A stretch of DNA of 64,000 bases. It comes from Melastoma dodecandrum (taxonomy: Eukaryota > Streptophyta > Magnoliopsida > Myrtales > Melastomataceae). Positions 11,381-23,816 of this stretch are shown piece by piece; positions within the stretch are counted from its first letter, which is position 1; the number at the start of each line of letters is the position of its first letter. Location: positions 682,001-746,000 of the forward strand of contig JARUPY010000089.1 in NCBI GenBank assembly GCA_029817715.1, in the 5' to 3' direction. The position numbers and the translations under genes were made by a program. Under the pieces are notes generated by a model. The model was not told the origin of the DNA, made no database searches, and saw nothing but the letters and a program-made list of their open reading frames with translations.

Positions 11381-12350
11381 TATGGGAACGTCCCTGCGAC
11401 AAATACCCTGCAGGAAAAGGCCGAGTGAGAGAGAGACGGAGAGAGGGAGTCGATGAAGGTCGATTAAGGGAGGATGAAGACAAGGGTCGGGCCTTGACGA
11501 CGACGGTCGGTGGTTGCGTCGAGACGGCGGAAGCCATTGGATAAGATTGGGGCAAATGACGGGGACACTGAACGAGAGAGAAGTGTACGGGAGGGAGGGA
11601 AGGCGAAGGGTGTTACGGTTAAGATGAAGGCGAAGGAAGAGGACGGTCGGGGAAGGAGTGATACTAACGTGTACTGAGTTCCGGGGAGGGGGTGGGGGGG
11701 GCGCAGGATAAGATGCCTCGGAATTCCCAACCCTCTCCTCAATTCTTACGCGGCCCCCTTTTGTTTTCTTTTGATGAATTGGGCTGGGCTTCTGTGGGCC
11801 TATTTGATTAGCTTCCTTTTACGGCCCAAAATCCCCCACAAAATTATTAAACCTCTTTCTTGGGTGTTGGGATATTATTATTGTCCGATTAAATCTATTT
11901 CTTTTCTATTTGAGAAGATCTTCAAAGTCTGTAGTCTGTCTGCTCTCTTTGCAGCACCATCCGACGGATGGGCCAGCTTAATCTAGCAGACACTAATCTT
12001 GACAAATGATTGGGGATGATGCTTTTGGATCCAGGAAGTACGGAAGGATAAAATTGGAGCATCAAGACCATGTCCACGTTATTGTGACTGATCGACTCAA
12101 GGGACAGCCAAAACCCATGCTCACATGCAAGCTGATTCTGCACTCAGTCACTGCGATTGGGGCATTTGGAGTTCATCAGGGAGATTTGTTTTCATACATC
12201 TTGATCCGACTCTTTTTGTAAACAATCCCTTAGATGTGATAAAAAGAACATATCCCTCAGTGTTTTTCAAATTTAGTCATTTCCTTTAGCAAGGCAAATG
12301 TATCGGCCGGTATGCAACCGGTAACCAAGCCAAGAGTTGTTGTGTGGAGC
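11381..12350. other. Intergenic region with cyclophilin promoter side
   Basis: An upstream Ser/Pro-rich open frame on the minus strand (11535-11373) may be a uORF or an alternative cyclophilin N-terminus. A plus-strand open frame at 12006-12221 has no recognisable domain. Otherwise I see nothing. Confidence 0.35.
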
Positions 12351-12879
12351 TTAATGTCCTTGATCAATATCAAGGGTTCTTTTCTCGAGCAAGTCGCGGG
12401 CATTCAACAGGATAGCATTGGCTTCTTCATTTGAGACGTCGAGCATTCGGATATCCTTGATCTCTTCCTGCCATTTCTCCATCTGTTCCTTGTGTATCCT
12501 GCAGAAGGCCATAGCACCAGAATCAACAAAACTTATCTGTTGTCACAAGGAATATGAATGAGTTCCTGCACCACTCACGCGATTAACCGCTCTTCAAAAT
12601 CGTTGCTCAATTCTTTAAACATAGTCTTCCCTGATTCCAGTAGCTCAGACACCTAAAGGAATGTAAAAGTACGTCAGCTGCAATACATGGGCAGTAAAAA
12701 TAATTTTTTGTTGCTTCATATTTGTCCAATACCAGTTGAGTGAAGCTCTCAATCTTTTCAAGGATGGCATTGACCTGGAGCTCCATTTCATCGGATCCGG
12801 CGACATGTGTCTCTGACTCTTCCTTTTCCACCATCTCGGCAACGGCTTCATCCATCAAGTCCACTTTCTTCTCTTCCAT
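12351..12879 (-). CDS. Small acidic coiled-coil protein, unrecognised family
   Basis: Three exons, 12879-12733, 12652-12579 and 12498-12351, join in phase with GT-AG introns to give 122 aa. The N-terminus is acidic (MEEKKVDLMDEAVAEMVEKEE). The rest is heptad-like and helical, with stretches such as ELQVNAILEKIESFTQL, SELLESGKTMFKELSNDFEERL and EQMEKWQEEIKDIRMLDVS. It ends EKRTLDIDQGH. There are no signal or membrane segments. Neat splicing and uninterrupted reading suggest a real, conserved plant gene, possibly a tropomyosin-like or cytoskeletal helper. I cannot name a function with confidence. Confidence 0.75.
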
Positions 12880-14410
12880 CTAATCCAAACCCCGAGTCTC
12901 TTCAGAAGAAAAGATATTTCAGAGTGAAAAGAACAGACAAAAAAGCTAGCAACAAACAGCTGGTTTCTGCCGCTTGCTCCGGGCTTCCTTTCCATCCATC
13001 TCCATTACGTGTAACTCCGTATCTCCTCGTAACTACCTTCAAAACGAACATTATTCAAACAGAAGTATCCTCGAGCAGAGGGTTGGACAAGACAACAAGC
13101 ATAGCAAGGTCATTTCAACTCCCATCTGTGGTCGGAAACTTACTTCCACAGTTCAAGATCGCACCAATAGAACACAGAATTACATCAATATGCTGCCACA
13201 TTCAATTAAAGAGAATAAAAATCCCCCGATTTTCTTTCAGCAGAGGCAAAACAAGCAACCAAAATCTCCAATCAAGATCAAGACCTCCACATCCATCGAT
13301 TCCAGAATCGCAATAGTCACAACAACCTAATCGAGCTTTCTTCCTCCACAACTAACTCATCCAGAAATCGGCCACCTCAACAATATCGACAAATCAGCGC
13401 TAAGGAGTGATTACAGTCCAAATCAAGTGCTAGGCTAACGAGTCGTTGAATTCCGAAGAACCTATCACGCGAATCGGATCACCGATCAATCGCCGGAAAG
13501 CATCCCCCGGAACCGAAAAATGGAGACGGAGGTGCGTCTTTTCTTCTCCAACGGTAGGTTCTGCGAGAGTATTTATACGGGAAAAATTCGGGCGGGAGTA
13601 GTTCATCTGGTCCCCACAGTTGTGAATATCTCTGAATGAGTCCTCACAGTTTAGGGAATATTCGTACATTGGGAAATATTTGATTCGACTTTCCAAATCA
13701 GTCCCCTTGATTATTAAAAAGAAGTGGAGGGAGGGAGAGAAAGTAAAAGAAAGCGGAGAATATAAGCAATATCCTTCCATTACATTCTATTCCAACATCT
13801 CCAAAACTTGTAGATGCACATGATGGATAATGTTTCATCGTATTGAAGTTGAGAAAATGTCTAAATTTGAACCCCACTTAACTTGTTGAGTTTATCATGT
13901 TTGATAGGAGAACTCAGATCTTTCCCAGAATAAATTTTGTGGTCAAAAGAGACGAATCATCATCAACATCATCCCTGCAAACCACCCTCTCGATTTTCAT
14001 TACCAAATTTCAATTTCAAACTCATAACAAAACAAAACCAATATTGTATTCCCCCAAAAAATTTAAAAATTATTTTGGGGGGACAAAGCAAAGATTCTTC
14101 AACCTCTCTACTTACTACCGTGTTGTGTTCTCACTTCCTCTTTGTCCTTCTTTCTTCCCCTTCCTTCTTCCCTCCTCCGACACCTCGCCCCTCAATTGTT
14201 GTCGCTGTCCCTTCCCCCCTTCCCCCCTTCACCTTCTCAAGGAAACTAGGAAACATATTCAGACCCACCACCTCGTACTGCCAAAGGGGTGACCTTGTTT
14301 TCTCTTTGTCACCGTTAGTCCCCATGAAGACCCAGACCCGCCTGGTGAGTTTCAGTAGGGTTCTCGTGCTTGTTCCGGCATTTCCCCTTCGATTCCTGTG
14401 AGCCCAGTTC
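12880..14410. other. Divergent promoter region
   Basis: Lies between the minus-strand coiled-coil gene and the plus-strand receptor kinase, so it should hold both promoters and 5' UTRs. The CT-rich tract at about 14130-14240 is typical of a plant 5' leader. Open frames here look spurious. Confidence 0.45.
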
Positions 14411-17400
14411 GTGTTTTGTGGAATGCGATTGGGATTTCCCTTCAAGATGGCACCTTTGGGTTCCCTGTTGTTGTCGTTGTTGCTGCCCTTGTTCGTTGTC
14501 ATCTCCCTTGGGGCGCTCGAGTGTTGCGGGTTGGAGCGCGACGACGACAAAGGAGCGTTGCTTGAGCTGAAATCCGCCGTCACCGAGGACCCTTTGGGGT
14601 TTTTTTCGAGTTGGGATGCTGGAGATGATGGGTTTTGCTCCTGGAAGGGTGTGGAGTGCGATACTCTCTCCGGTAGGGTCATTGCTCTTCGTATCTCTGG
14701 CAACTTTACCTCTGCATGCCCCGCAGCAGATTCTGCGGGTGGATTCTCGGGTTCGATTGCTTGCTCAGTGTATGTCGCGGGGAAGCAGAGCTTGTCTTCT
14801 TCGGCAAAAATTAGAGGCAGGCTGTCCCCCGCAGTAGGCCGGCTTTCGCAGCTTAAAGTTCTGTCGTTGGGGTTTAATGGGTTCTCTGGCGAGATTCCGG
14901 GGGATATTGGAAAGCTTCGGCTGCTGGAAGTTCTCGATCTGGGGTTTAATGATTTCCGAGGATCTGTTCCTATTTCTTTCCAGAATTGTACGTTGCTGCA
15001 TGTGCTGAATCTTTCTGGAAATCGGTTAAATGGCTCCGTTCCCTCATTCTTGGCTAAGCTTAATCATTTGGAAGTTGTCTCCTTGTCATATAATTCGTTC
15101 ACTGGACCAATCCCCTCTGAGCTCGGTGTCAACTGTGGAGCACTCGAGTATCTTGACCTTAGTGGAAATTTGCTCCTGGGTTCGATCCCTGCAAGTTTAG
15201 GAAATTGCAGCCGGCTGCGCTCTTTGATGTTGTCATCGAATATGTTGGATGATCGTATTCCAGAGGATATTGGTAAGCTCGGAATGCTTGAAGTTCTCGA
15301 CTTGTCTAGAAATTTCATAAGCGGGGCAATACCTCCTGAACTTGGGAGTTGCAAACGGCTTAGTTTGCTTATCCTAAAGAATGTTAACGGTCCTTTGCTT
15401 TTGAGGGAAGTTCTCGGTCCTGAGGACCAAGTAGTGGGCGATAACGAGGACGACTATAACTTTTTCGAAGGCGGATTGCCGGATGGGATTCTTAGTCTCC
15501 CTAATTTGCGGGTGCTATGGGCGCAGAAAGCAAACCTGGAGGGCAGTTTTCTGCTGAACAGGGAATCATGTGGCAAGTTGGAGATGTTAAGTGTGGCTCA
15601 AAATTATCTCACGGGGTCGGTGCCTTCATCTCTTGGCGCATGTACCAGCTTGTACTTTCTTGATTTGAGCTCTAATAACTTAACGGGTCCACTACCTGGC
15701 GAAATTAATGTCCCTTGCATGAAATTCTTTAATGTAAGTGGCAACTATTTGTCAGGACCCATCCCCAGTTTTCCTCGTGGTGACTGTCTTGGAACGCCAG
15801 CCCATCGGACAATGCCATCAGTTGACTTGGTTGACATCATCAGTGCTTTTCTATATGAAAAAGCTTTATCACGGGCTGGGAGCTTTTCTACTCAGTTCAC
15901 CATATTGCATGATTTCAGTAGAAACATGTTCACCGGTATGGTCCCTCCATTTCTGTTAGCTTCTGAGAGATTGTCTGCTAAACCCTTTTATGGATTTTGG
16001 CTCGGTGGAAATAATCTGGAAGGGAACTTGTCATCATACTCATTTCTTCCATGCCGTGACTTGGCCGGCCTAGCCTTTGACGTTGGCGACAACAGAATAG
16101 GAGGCGAACTTCCGTTCGACTTGGGAAATCAGTGTATTTGCATTGAGTCTCTTAATATGGCAGGGAACGGTTTTGTTGGATCTTTTCCTCTGAATTTTAG
16201 CAATCTTAGTGCACTGGTGAGTCTCAATCTCAGTGGAAACAAGATTCTGGGTCCCATTCCTTCTCTCGTTGGCCGAATGAAGGCCATGAGACTGCTGTCC
16301 CTTTCTGCAAATAACTTAACCGGAACGATTCCTTTGGAGTTGCCTCAGCTTGCTTCCTTGGAGGTCCTTGAGCTTTCTTCTAACATGCTCACGGGAGAAA
16401 TACCTCCTAGCTTCGCTAAACTTCAGCATCTGACTGTTCTGAAGCTGGATCACAATAGGCTCTCGGGACCGATCCCAGTCGGACTTGGTAACATGACTTC
16501 TCTGGCTGTCATCAATGTGTCCTTTAACAATCTCTCTGGGCCTCTTCCTACGCCGCGGGGTGTGTTGAGTTGCGAGAATGTTCAGGGTAACCAAAATCTC
16601 CAGCCCTGTCGCGCTAATACTTCTTATTCGGTGTGGGAGCAGCAGCACTCAGGCAATGCTTCTCAACATGAGGCCTACTCTCCCAGTGAGAGCTCGAGGA
16701 GTAATAACAACCGCTCCAGCTCCATAGAAGTTGCATCCATTGCGTCGGCTACCGTGATATTTTGTGTATTGGTGAGCCTGGTTCTCCTGCTCCTATGCAT
16801 GAAGAAATCAGGATGTAATCCTGGCTCCACCCATGGGATGGAAAGAAAAGCGGTCATAACATGCAATGATATTGGCGTCCCACTGACATACGAAAATGTC
16901 GTTAGGGCCACTGGCTGTTTTAATATTCAGAACTGTATCGGCAGTGGAGGGTTTGGCGCCACGTACAAGGCCGAGATTGCGCCAGGGATTGTGGTGGCGG
17001 TAAAGCGACTTTCTGTTGGAAGGTTTCAAGGTGTCCAACAGTTTTCGGCCGAGATCAGAACATTAGGAAGAGTTCAACATCCCAACCTTGTGACGCTCAT
17101 TGGGTACCACGTGAGCGAGGGTGAGATGTTCCTCATATACAATTACTTGCCTGGTGGAAATCTCGAAAAGTTCATCCAGGAACGCCCTAGGAGGACTGCC
17201 CCTTGGAGCATGCTTCACAAGATTGCTCTGGATATTGCGCGTGCCCTGGCATATCTCCATGATGAGTGCGTCCCCAGAGTCTTGCACAGGGACATTAAGC
17301 CAAGCAACATTCTGCTTGATAATAACTACAATGCATATCTGTCTGATTTCGGCCTTGCTCGTCTTCTGGGAACTTCCGAGACTCACGCCACCACTGACGT

Positions 17401-17761
17401 TGCTGGGACTTTTGGATACGTTGCTCCAGAGTACGCAATGACTTGCCGAGTATCTGACAAAGCAGATGTGTACAGCTATGGCGTCGTGCTTTTGGAGTTA
17501 ATCTCTGATAAGAAGGCTCTGGATCCTTCCTTCTCATCGTTTGGGAACGGCTTCAATATCGTGGCTTGGGCCAGCATGCTTCTCAGACAGGGACGTGCCA
17601 GCGAATTTTTTACCGCTGGGCTGTGGGACTCTGGTCCTCATGATGATCTGATTGATATTCTTCATTTGGCTGTCATCTGTACCTGTGAATCTCTTTCTTC
17701 CAGGCCTTCTATGCGGCAGGTCGCTCAGAGGCTGAAGCGTATTCAGCCTCCGATGGGCTAA
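14411..17761 (+). CDS. RPK2: LRR receptor-like kinase, RPK2/TOADSTOOL2 type
   Basis: Plasma-membrane receptor kinase; RPK2 acts in CLE peptide signalling, meristem, embryo and anther development. Single exon, 1,116 aa from the first ATG. MRLG (14423) or MAPLG (14447) are equally possible starts, and the signal peptide core is [22 protein letters not shown]. The extracellular part has an LRRNT (LLELKSAV...CSWKGVEC), about twenty LRRs and an RPK2-type island ([13 protein letters not shown], then [15 protein letters not shown]). The TM segment is near residues 770-797. The kinase is intact: GSGGFGATY (about 843), VAVKRL Lys (about 865), HRDIKPSN (about 959), [16 protein letters not shown] (about 978) and APEY (about 1007). 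The juxtamembrane [16 protein letters not shown] and the kinase are nearly identical to Arabidopsis RPK2, which is also intronless. It should be functional. Confidence 0.95.
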   Translation: MFCGMRLGFPFKMAPLGSLLLSLLLPLFVVISLGALECCGLERDDDKGALLELKSAVTEDPLGFFSSWDAGDDGFCSWKGVECDTLSGRVIALRISGNFTSACPAADSAGGFSGSIACSVYVAGKQSLSSSAKIRGRLSPAVGRLSQLKVLSLGFNGFSGEIPGDIGKLRLLEVLDLGFNDFRGSVPISFQNCTLLHVLNLSGNRLNGSVPSFLAKLNHLEVVSLSYNSFTGPIPSELGVNCGALEYLDLSGNLLLGSIPASLGNCSRLRSLMLSSNMLDDRIPEDIGKLGMLEVLDLSRNFISGAIPPELGSCKRLSLLILKNVNGPLLLREVLGPEDQVVGDNEDDYNFFEGGLPDGILSLPNLRVLWAQKANLEGSFLLNRESCGKLEMLSVAQNYLTGSVPSSLGACTSLYFLDLSSNNLTGPLPGEINVPCMKFFNVSGNYLSGPIPSFPRGDCLGTPAHRTMPSVDLVDIISAFLYEKALSRAGSFSTQFTILHDFSRNMFTGMVPPFLLASERLSAKPFYGFWLGGNNLEGNLSSYSFLPCRDLAGLAFDVGDNRIGGELPFDLGNQCICIESLNMAGNGFVGSFPLNFSNLSALVSLNLSGNKILGPIPSLVGRMKAMRLLSLSANNLTGTIPLELPQLASLEVLELSSNMLTGEIPPSFAKLQHLTVLKLDHNRLSGPIPVGLGNMTSLAVINVSFNNLSGPLPTPRGVLSCENVQGNQNLQPCRANTSYSVWEQQHSGNASQHEAYSPSESSRSNNNRSSSIEVASIASATVIFCVLVSLVLLLLCMKKSGCNPGSTHGMERKAVITCNDIGVPLTYENVVRATGCFNIQNCIGSGGFGATYKAEIAPGIVVAVKRLSVGRFQGVQQFSAEIRTLGRVQHPNLVTLIGYHVSEGEMFLIYNYLPGGNLEKFIQERPRRTAPWSMLHKIALDIARALAYLHDECVPRVLHRDIKPSNILLDNNYNAYLSDFGLARLLGTSETHATTDVAGTFGYVAPEYAMTCRVSDKADVYSYGVVLLELISDKKALDPSFSSFGNGFNIVAWASMLLRQGRASEFFTAGLWDSGPHDDLIDILHLAVICTCESLSSRPSMRQVAQRLKRIQPPMG

Positions 17762-18185
17762 TGGAGGTTTTATCCCTATAGCTCTCTGTAGCTCCTGTAG
17801 TTAGGAAATGGCTTGTCTTGTATCTCTTGTCGAGTTTAACATCTGGTTGTAATCTTCTCAAAAGGAAAGGAATATAACAATTCAATGATCTTTATACCTG
17901 TTTGATGCCTCGCCGCATCCCAGGAAGTGGACTGCTGTCACTAGAAATGATAGATAGTATGGATTCCTCGCTGCAGAAGACTCGAGGAATACAGCAAAGT
18001 TTGCAGTTGGTGGCAAACAACTTTTAACAACAATGGCCAGTTTTGATTTCAAACAATCGGTTTCCATCATATGTACAAAAGTTCCGGTTAGTGCCCCGCT
18101 CCAATTCCTGGCGGCGAGCTGTGGGCGCTTTGGTATCATTGGACAGTAAGTATCATTTTTCAGTGGGAACCCAGCGGCAGCGTTT
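17762..18185. other. Convergent 3' ends of RPK2-like and ATG13 genes
   Basis: 424 bp separate the two convergent stop codons, likely occupied by both 3' UTRs. No other feature is seen. Confidence 0.5.
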
Positions 18186-20284
18186 TCAAGCTTCTTCCTT
18201 TGACAGACGGGCCCCGCTTTTTGAGAGAAGGAGGTTCTTCATTTCCCTAAAGGTTCGAAGCTCCTCGAGGGCGTCACTCGTCTTGCGCGGCAAGAAGAAC
18301 CCCGATGACGTGGTGACTCCAGCACCCAGTTCCATGTTCAATGAAGGAGATGAATAGCAGCTTGGATCCTGCCGCAGGGGAGGCGCAGTTCTTAACATTT
18401 GGACGAGGACTCCAACTGCTGCGTCCTGCGATTTCGCACCCATTGTGGCAAAACTTGGCTCGGAGCTTCTTCTTGAGTCGGGATTATTCCTGTAGCAAGA
18501 CAATCTACACAATGTATAGGAACTGCTGCTTTTCAATTATCAAATCCTGACACTTCACACAGTTGCAAATACACAGGAAGCCATTCGAGCCATCAGAGAT
18601 AGAAAGGGAGTTTGGCTCAGTGTGATGAAAGACCAATGACGAAGGTATTTTGGCAACATGAGAGACATCACACCATAAGCTACAAACTCGGTAAGGCAGG
18701 GGAAACACAGTACCTGGCCGGAGAAGCAGAATTGTCGACATCGTCGACGTCAAAAGGACATGAGAATTCACAGTCGTCGGAATCATCCTGTAACGAAAGT
18801 CTACTTGAGCTTCTAGAGAATCCAATCCTTGGCGAGCCACTAGACGACAACAATCCTGAAAATCGCCCTGAATCATCTCGACCGTCTCTGAGCAGCTATC
18901 AAAAGGATCAAATTCAGCAATGTCAAGAGGCATACCAAACGAGAAAAAAGAGTAACTGAAAACCAAGTATCACCTTATGACCAGTATAATGGTTTGCCAC
19001 CCCAAAATGCAACTCAGCGGATCTTTGAGATTCACTTTTCCGGTATGATCTTATCCTGGATGGCGAATCCTGAGACGAAGGATCGAGCCTCGAGTTCCGA
19101 GGCGACAGAGGGGGAAGAGAGTGTTGTCTGTTGGGATCAGAAAGATTCGGACTGCTATATCTTGAATTTCCAGCAGCCGCTGCATGAGGGATGTTCATAG
19201 GAGAAGTCTCGGACCTTCCGTGATGCTGAGAGGTATTACAGCCTGATATATGTGAAGGAGGAGAAGGAGAGTAGGAATGGGAAGGGGATGGAGAGAAAGG
19301 AGGTGATAACTGGTAATCATCACAACTAATAGCCCTTTGAGAGACTGATCTGCTATAAGGGCCCCGTTGGCCGTAAAAGTCGGATGGAGGAGACGGTGAT
19401 CTGTACATGTGATATACAGGAGGGGATACCTGAGCAAAAGGAGCCCCCTTGTGGAAGCCGCTCGTCCAGCTATGTGGACGCTGGAACGGTGATGAGGAAG
19501 GCGGTCGGGCTTCTCTCAAGGGAAAGGATGTGGCTTCGACAACTTTTCCTGAAGAAGGAAAGGACCTGAGTGGTTCTGTGGCAGGACTACCCACATAGTC
19601 TGTAATAATCCTTGGGAAAAGTGACGCTGCTGGAACTAAATTGAAGTCGGACAGTGTCTTACGATAGGTAACCGACACACAGAGACGTCCAGAAGAGGCT
19701 TCCACTGGACTGAAACTGTAATCTTCCATTGCCACCTCCTCTGTCCGAGAAAAGGGATCGCTAAATGATGACACCTTGTATATAATATCAAAGTTATACA
19801 TCTGGCTCGAAGAATTCAACTGCCTGAAGATTCTATAAGCAGGCAGAAACCGCATTTGACAGTACAGAGAACGTAAGAGCACAATCAACTTCTTGTATAT
19901 CTTCTTGTGGGCAGAGGAATCGTTCATGTTGGGAGTGACCCTCGGACACTCATAATGAACAGCCCACCTTTCTATAACGGTCTCGACCATTGCCTTTGTA
20001 CTGGTACTCGTGTATAAATTGTCCACAGAGGAAGAGTTGGGCCCTTCGTGGACGAGTATTATGTCGATTATCATGGGATCCTTCAGATTCCTGTGCCAAA
20101 AGTTCAAATTATCTAGGGCAGTAGGTCGGTCTCCCAATGCTAGATTAAACCATTTGTCGCTCTTCTTTGCACGGGAAGCAGAAGTCGTGTATCCACCCCT
20201 ATCATTTGGATAAAGGGAAGGAATCCTCGAATCTAAGATAATATGCAAGCTCTTTAAAAGGAACTGGGACACTATTTGATCCAT
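18186..20284 (-). CDS. ATG13: Autophagy protein ATG13
   Basis: Regulatory subunit of the ATG1 kinase complex that starts autophagy under nutrient limitation. Exons 20284-18974, 18895-18714 and 18489-18186 join in phase to give 598 aa, close to the family length. I start at MDQIVSQFLLKSL because family members begin within a few residues of it; an upstream in-frame ATG (20389) would add sequence unlike the family. The N-terminal HORMA domain includes IILDSRIPSLYPN, KSDKWFNLALGDRP, PMIIDIILVHE, the KKLIVLLRSLYCQMRFLPAY block and GRLCVSVTYRKTL. A long Ser/Pro-rich disordered region follows. The C-terminus has GRFSG...SPRIGFSRSSSRLS and the conserved AKSQDAAVGVLVQMLRTAPP motif. No damage is visible. 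Confidence 0.94.
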
Positions 20285-22513
20285 CTGTGACTCTGAAAAA
20301 CCCCAAGCACAAGCTACCCAAACATTCACATCAACTGCAGCATCATCTACCCCAGCTCTTTCACCAGTCAGACTTTGCAATTGCAACAACTAGCATCACA
20401 AGAAGGCAGAATCTCCAAACAATTCAAAGGAATTATTCGAAAAGATCATCCTTCTTGTTCTCCTATAGCCGCCCAGAAGATTAGGGCAACCCAAACACAA
20501 TCCCAATCCCAATCAATTCTTCCAATCCCATTGCCAGATTCATACTTTGGCCAACAAAAAGTACTTCAGAATCCAGGCCAACCGACCATCATCGACCTTC
20601 CACAACCAAGGTTAAACACTTACCAACAAATCAAACAAAAGGGCTCATCGAATCAAATCCCCCAACCGAGGACACCTTTTCAATGCCCATAGCAACATCA
20701 AACCGACCAGACAGGATGAACCGAATATTCCAGGCAGATCTTGGAAGAACAGGACATACCCAGAACAGGAAACAGCGTACTCTTCCCTCAAAACACGGCG
20801 ACGCCAGCAGATTGCGTGTCCCAGAAACGGACGCATAAAAAGAGGAGAGTCCCAAAAAGACACGAAATAACCCCCGAACCAATCCAACCCAATCCAATCC
20901 GATAAGACCCTCAGACGCGTGAGTGGAGAGGCTTCCTGCCGGAATCGGCGTCGTCGAATGAAAGGAAGACACCCCGATTGTTCCTCCACTCACCCATTCC
21001 GAAGGAGGCGACAGGGACAGAGACACCCCAACCACTTAAAAAAATAAAGGAAAAGCCCAATCCGCCTACGATCGAATCTGTGAAAACCCAGTTGGAAACA
21101 GGGGGGGCGAGGTCAAATCGCCAGGAAAGGGAGCGTCTTTAGGAAATCCGGGTAGGAAAAAGGGGAGATCTTGGTTGGTTTGGTAATTGCTTGTGGGGTG
21201 GTGTCCGTTCAACCAAGGGTGGAAAAGGAAAAGGAATAGGAGGAATAGGAAGAACAAGACGCCATGATTGTAATGATGAGTTTAAGAAACAGACAACCTT
21301 TGGTGGGGTTTCTTTCTTTCGTCCTTTTCCACTCGAACAATATAAATTTAATGATCATATTATACTTTATAAAGTTTGTCGTATCATCGTGCTGATAGAT
21401 TGAAGGGTTAGTATCATATAATTCTCCGATCGTCAATTATTAGGGATAAATCATTTCATATGTTACATGTCTAATGTTTTCTAACTTTTTAACTTGGAAA
21501 AATATTTCTTTGAATAATACGGATAATTTCAAAATTCATATACTAAAAGTACGAGGTAAATCAACTTTTGTAAAAATCGATTTTAATACATTATTTGAAA
21601 TTATTTATCATATTTTAAAAAAAAATTTCTAAGACCGATAGAAATCTCAAGTTTTTGTCCACGCACATTTGTAATATTGATTAATTGAATGACTTCTATC
21701 TACTCTGGTCAATTCATGTTTCCTATCATTTTTTTATTACCATTTTCTGCCGCCATCCCACTACGCGCTCGATTCCATCGAAACATGTTAGGAACCTTGG
21801 ACTTGCTTCGTCCACAGGCTTGCCGGTGGACGCCAGTCTTCGATCAGTCCCCCTCATGGCGAGAGACGAGGACGATGGCATCCTTCGTTTGCTTTCAGGG
21901 GTCACTTCTCGATCTACCGAAATTGAGAGAGGCAGCGAACTCGTGGTCGAATAAGCCGTGAAGGCCATGAACACGAGCTCCGCGGCTCACTACTTCTCAT
22001 TACCTAATTGCTCCTGTGACTGTCGGGGCCTATGTCGGAGTTTATCAGTAGCTCATGCCTAGCTTTCACGTTGTGAGGAAATGGCGTTGCTGAATACGAC
22101 GAATCATGCGCCGGCCTGCTTACCCTTGGGAAATGTCCTAAACGCGCTACAAAAGAAGAGCACCCGTGGCTGCACGCACGAAGCGTGTCCGAAGGCGTTT
22201 CGCATTAGATCCTATGGCAAGATCAAATTAACTTAATGTTAATGTTAGGTCGTAAGGAAACCTGAAAACAAGAAGCAAAACGTATTCAACTCTCTCTCTT
22301 TTTTTTTCATTATTATTAGTTCATTACAACACAGACAGACAATGGAGCGACCTCCCTAATACTCCGACCACGATTTGCACAAAACAAACAACAATGCGTA
22401 GATGTCTTATTCAATCATGTCGGAGCTCCAATGTTTTTCTTTTAAGTTTTTCAAAGAAGGGGATGACGACGATGATGATTCTTTGAGGTAAGAGAGACTT
22501 GTTTTATGAGAGC
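20285..22513. other. Gene-poor interval upstream of ATG13
   Basis: The ATG13-proximal part (to about 21.2 kb) is likely its 5' UTR, possibly with a leader intron, and promoter. Open frames at 20631-21035 and 21685-21974 overlap on several strands and carry no recognisable domains. The 21.4-21.7 kb part is very AT-rich. Confidence 0.4.
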
Positions 22514-22726
22514 TTAAGCCTTCTTCTCCTCTTCCTTCTTCTCCCCCTCCTCGGCAGCGGGTGGTGCGCCTTCGGCAGGCTCAGATAGGTCTACCAAAGG
22601 AGCTTCCTTCGACTCCTCACCACCTTCCTGTGCGGCTTCGACCTTCTCTACGGTCTCGGGGGCCTCAACAGGCTGGGGAGCGGAGTCGGCGTCGAACTCC
22701 TTTGGTCTGCTCGCACAGCCTCCCAT
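22514..22726 (-). CDS. Small acidic protein with dual-acylation N-terminus
   Basis: A 70-aa intronless protein. It starts MGGCASRPKEFD: Gly2 in an N-myristoylation context followed by Cys4, a likely S-acylation site, which predicts plasma-membrane anchoring. The rest is low-complexity and acidic, rich in Glu, Pro and Ala (VEKVEAAQEGGEESKE, EEGEKKEEEKKA), and probably disordered. Similar short MGGCxS plant proteins exist, but their role is not established to my knowledge. The open frame has no stop problem and codon use is strongly coding-like, in contrast with its AT-rich flanks. Confidence 0.7.
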   Translation of the reverse strand: MGGCASRPKEFDADSAPQPVEAPETVEKVEAAQEGGEESKEAPLVDLSEPAEGAPPAAEEGEKKEEEKKA

Positions 22727-23420
22727 GATATCGGTTTTTTTTAAATCGTGAATATATAGGAGGCCGGAAGGAGGGGGCGGGCGTGGATGGGCCGGAAGGG
22801 AGGAGCTCTTTATTCGCTTCTCTTCTCTTATTGCAGATGACAGTTGGAGAAGTGAGGAAGGAGGATTCCGGGAAGGCCATTGATATAGGGGCAGATCGGG
22901 GGGTTCTAAATTTAGGATGGATGGATGGATGGATGGATCGCGGATCGGCCATTAGTTGTCCACCCGGATGGATCGGGGACTTGATGGCTGGTATCAGACA
23001 TATTCTTCTATCTTGAGGTTTGGCTCTCTAATTTTAGTTTCCGACAAGTTTTTATACATTAATCTTCGGTCTGTAACATTATGATATTTACATTTTATCA
23101 AAATCTGTTTAGGAGAAGGTGTGTGATCTGACGCACATTAATTTGCCCCGTGTTTTGTGCAATAAAAGCTTCTAACTAAAACTTAATTAGGTTTGATTTC
23201 CGAGAATTAATCGTGCTTATTTTAATCTTTTGTAATAAGGGAAATTAGTTCACCGAATCATTAAACCAAACCGACAACCACCCGCCAACTAACCCTAACA
23301 AAAAATTGTTTATGAAAAATAACTTATTCCATCAGAATCCTTTTCTATTCAGCTGGCCCTAATTCCTCCCCTAAATTCCAGAGCTTTTTCGTCGGATTCC
23401 CCCCATCCGTCGAAAAAGCT
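22727..23420. other. Divergent promoter region
   Basis: Separates the minus-strand acylated protein from the plus-strand Kazal gene. A GGAT microsatellite (about 22918-22938) lies near the first. No other gene is seen. Confidence 0.4.
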
Positions 23421-23816
23421 ATGGAACCCAGAAATTTCCGTTTGTCTCTAGGCCTCCTCCTCCTGGTGGTCGCGATCTCCACAAATGTCGTCCGATCGGA
23501 GGAGACTTCCGCCATCCGATTGTCCTCCGAAGACGACGCCAAGAGTGATGGCGCCAACGGAGGGATTTGCTCGGGGTTTTCCCGAGGGTCCTGCCCCGTC
23601 AAGTGCTTTAGACCCGATCCCGTCTGCGGGGAGAATGGGGTGACTTACTGGTGCGGGTGCCCGGACGCGGCCTGCGCGGGCGTCAGGGTAACGAAGGCCG
23701 GGTACTGTGAGATCGGGAACGGCGGGTCGGGGCCTTTGTCGGGTCAGGCGCTCCTCTTGGTTCACATTGTCTGGTTGATCGTGCTCGGGTTTTCTGTGCT
23801 GTTTGGTTTGTTTTGA
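23421..23816 (+). CDS. Kazal-type serine protease inhibitor-like secreted protein
   Basis: 131 aa, intronless. A signal peptide (LSLGLLLLVVAISTNVVRS) precedes an acidic spacer. A compact cysteine-rich module follows, spanning roughly residues 50-93: CSGFSRGSCPVKCFRPDPVC, then GENGVTYWCGCPDAAC and KAGYC. The PVCGxNGVTYWCGC core is the Kazal signature seen in the plant Kazal family. The last 25 or so residues are hydrophobic (LLLVHIVWLIVLGFSVLFGLF) after a small-residue stretch GNGGSGPLSG. That pattern fits either a C-terminal membrane anchor or a GPI-attachment signal. It probably acts at the cell surface; inhibitory activity is inferred from the fold only. Confidence 0.85.
   Translation: MEPRNFRLSLGLLLLVVAISTNVVRSEETSAIRLSSEDDAKSDGANGGICSGFSRGSCPVKCFRPDPVCGENGVTYWCGCPDAACAGVRVTKAGYCEIGNGGSGPLSGQALLLVHIVWLIVLGFSVLFGLF

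Noticed and set aside
14131..14703. 190-codon minus-strand frame across the RPK2 leader
   Set aside because: Low-complexity antisense of the CT-rich leader and signal region.
18505..18966. 153-codon minus-strand frame starting MVFSYSFFS
   Set aside because: It reads ATG13 exon 2 in the wrong phase and runs through an intron; the correct phase gives the conserved ATG13 sequence.
21685..21974. Two overlapping plus-strand frames and one antisense frame
   Set aside because: Three frames open at once in a short GC-richer patch; no domain and no way to prefer one.
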